Positions 63,213-64,000 of a stretch of DNA of 64,000 bases are shown in pieces; position 1 is the first letter of the stretch; each line of letters starts with the position of its first letter. The translations under genes and the position numbers were made by a program. The notes under the pieces are model-generated. The model had not been told where the DNA came from, made no database searches, and saw only the letters and a program-made list of their open reading frames with translations. Source of the stretch: Sphingomonas sp. R647 (GTDB lineage Bacteria; Pseudomonadota; Alphaproteobacteria; Sphingomonadales; Sphingomonadaceae); NCBI RefSeq assembly GCF_020177055.1, contig NZ_JAIQXT010000004.1, forward strand, positions 248,001 through 312,000. Direction: 5' to 3'.

Positions 63213-64000
63213 TCCACCGCCCCAGCATTTCCCCCACGCTCGTCACCACCGCCGGAGCCGCAGACGGCGCGCGCGGGGTGAATTGCGGCGCGGTCGGCCC
63301 GCCGGTCGGGCCGCTTGCCAGCGGACGGCGGGCGAGCGCGTGCGGATGCCGCGCCGCCTCGGCCAGACTCAGCACCGGGGTCACGCACGCCGCGCCATCG
63401 GGGAAGCGCGCAATCCACTCATCGCGCGTGCGGCTGCCAAAGCGGCGGGCGAATTCGCGCGCCATATGCGGCCAGCCCGCTCGATCGAATTGCGGGATTT
63501 TCGACGCTTCCAGCCCCAGCACCGCGCACAGATCGGCAAAGGCGGACGGCTCGATCGCGCCGACCGCGACATGCCGCTCATCGGCACAGCAATAGGTGCG
63601 GTAAAAGGGCGCACCGCCATCGACCAGATTGGCCTCGCGCCGGTCGAGCCAGCGGCCGCTGCCCGCCAGGCTCTGGGTCAGCGCCATCAGCGTGCCGACG
63701 CCATCGGATGCGGCGGCATCGACGATCCGCCCCTCGCCACTCGCCTGCGCCCCCAGAATCGCGCTGACCATGCCGAGCGCCAGGAACATGCCGCACCCGG
63801 CATGGTCGCCGATCAGCGTCAGCGGCACCACCGGCTGGTCGGGCGTGCCGATCGCGTGCAGCGCGCCGCTCAGCGCGAGCACATTGATATCGCTGCCCGG
63901 CCGCTCGGCCATCGGCCCGTCCTGCCCCCACATGCTCGCCCGGCCATAGACCAGCCGCGGGTTGCGCATCCGGCACGCATCGGGGCCGATCCCCAGCGCC
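63205..64000 (-). CDS. CaiB/BaiF-family (class III) CoA-transferase, 5' end outside window
   Basis: C-terminal about 265 residues of a family III CoA-transferase/alpha-methylacyl-CoA racemase-like enzyme. In-frame codons continue to the right edge (LGIGPDACRMRNPRLVYGRA), so the ATG at 63969 is internal. Family features include NPRLVYGRASMWGQDGPMAE, GAQASGEGRIVDAAASDGVG and a Gly/His turn GDHAGCGMFLALGMVSAILG. Racemase, L-carnitine and formyl/oxalyl transferases cannot be told apart from this part alone. It is separated from the flagellar cluster. Confidence 0.9.
   Translation of the reverse strand, partial: ALGIGPDACRMRNPRLVYGRASMWGQDGPMAERPGSDINVLALSGALHAIGTPDQPVVPLTLIGDHAGCGMFLALGMVSAILGAQASGEGRIVDAAASDGVGTLMALTQSLAGSGRWLDRREANLVDGGAPFYRTYCCADERHVAVGAIEPSAFADLCAVLGLEASKIPQFDRAGWPHMAREFARRFGSRTRDEWIARFPDGAACVTPVLSLAEAARHPHALARRPLASGPTGGPTAPQFTPRAPSAAPAVVTSVGEMLGRWND

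Overview
The window is a high-GC stretch of about 64 kb from an alphaproteobacterium, most likely a sphingomonad. The gene order infB-rbfA-truB-rpsO-pnp, a circularly permuted tmRNA gene with the tag ANDNEALAIAA, a sigma-54-controlled flagellar locus and the general protein style all fit Sphingomonas or a relative. The genus is an inference; no 16S gene is present. Both ends cut genes: infB lacks its 5' end, and a CoA-transferase gene on the minus strand lacks its 5' end.

Layout. Positions 1-8.7 kb hold translation and RNA-decay genes (infB, rbfA, truB, rpsO, pnp). A YceI-like gene, thymidine kinase and a degenerate site-2-protease-like membrane protein interrupt them. 8.8-13.6 kb holds a chemoreceptor, a DUF885 secreted hydrolase and a beta-lactamase-fold lipoprotein. 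13.6-13.9 kb holds the permuted tmRNA gene (minus strand). 14-26.7 kb is a mixed housekeeping region: Rrf2 regulator, mscL, LemA plus three TPM-domain proteins, Nudix hydrolase, NDUFS4-like subunit, HrpB helicase, a small acidic protein, polyprenyl synthase, chorismate mutase, GH130-like protein and a TonB-dependent receptor. 26.7-62.9 kb is an almost complete flagellar locus, with a DUF454 protein and an M28 peptidase interspersed. The minus-strand operon flgBCDEFGHIJKL-motAB is divergent from motA2-motB2-flgA, followed by flgMN, sltF-flhA-fliA, fliC (minus), then flbD-like-fliEFGHIJ and fliKLMNOPQR-flhB-fliDS. The end holds a small membrane protein and the CoA-transferase.

How it works together. 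The flagellar genes encode the MS and C rings, the export apparatus, rod, hook, P and L rings, cap, filament, two stator pairs and the checkpoint pair FliA/FlgM. Good sigma-54 elements lie before flgB, sltF and fliK, with a fourth candidate before motA2. Beside them are clusters of TTGCCG/CGGCAA half-sites that look like enhancers for the FlbD/FleQ-type activator encoded in the locus.

Most unusual points: a family of six ~70-84 bp palindromic repeats, one inserted in frame in the flgI signal-peptide region; a flagellin whose variable domain is nine 13-residue repeats followed by nine 8-residue Gly-Asp repeats; the putative enhancer architecture; and a translationally coupled 41-codon ORF between fliQ and fliR.
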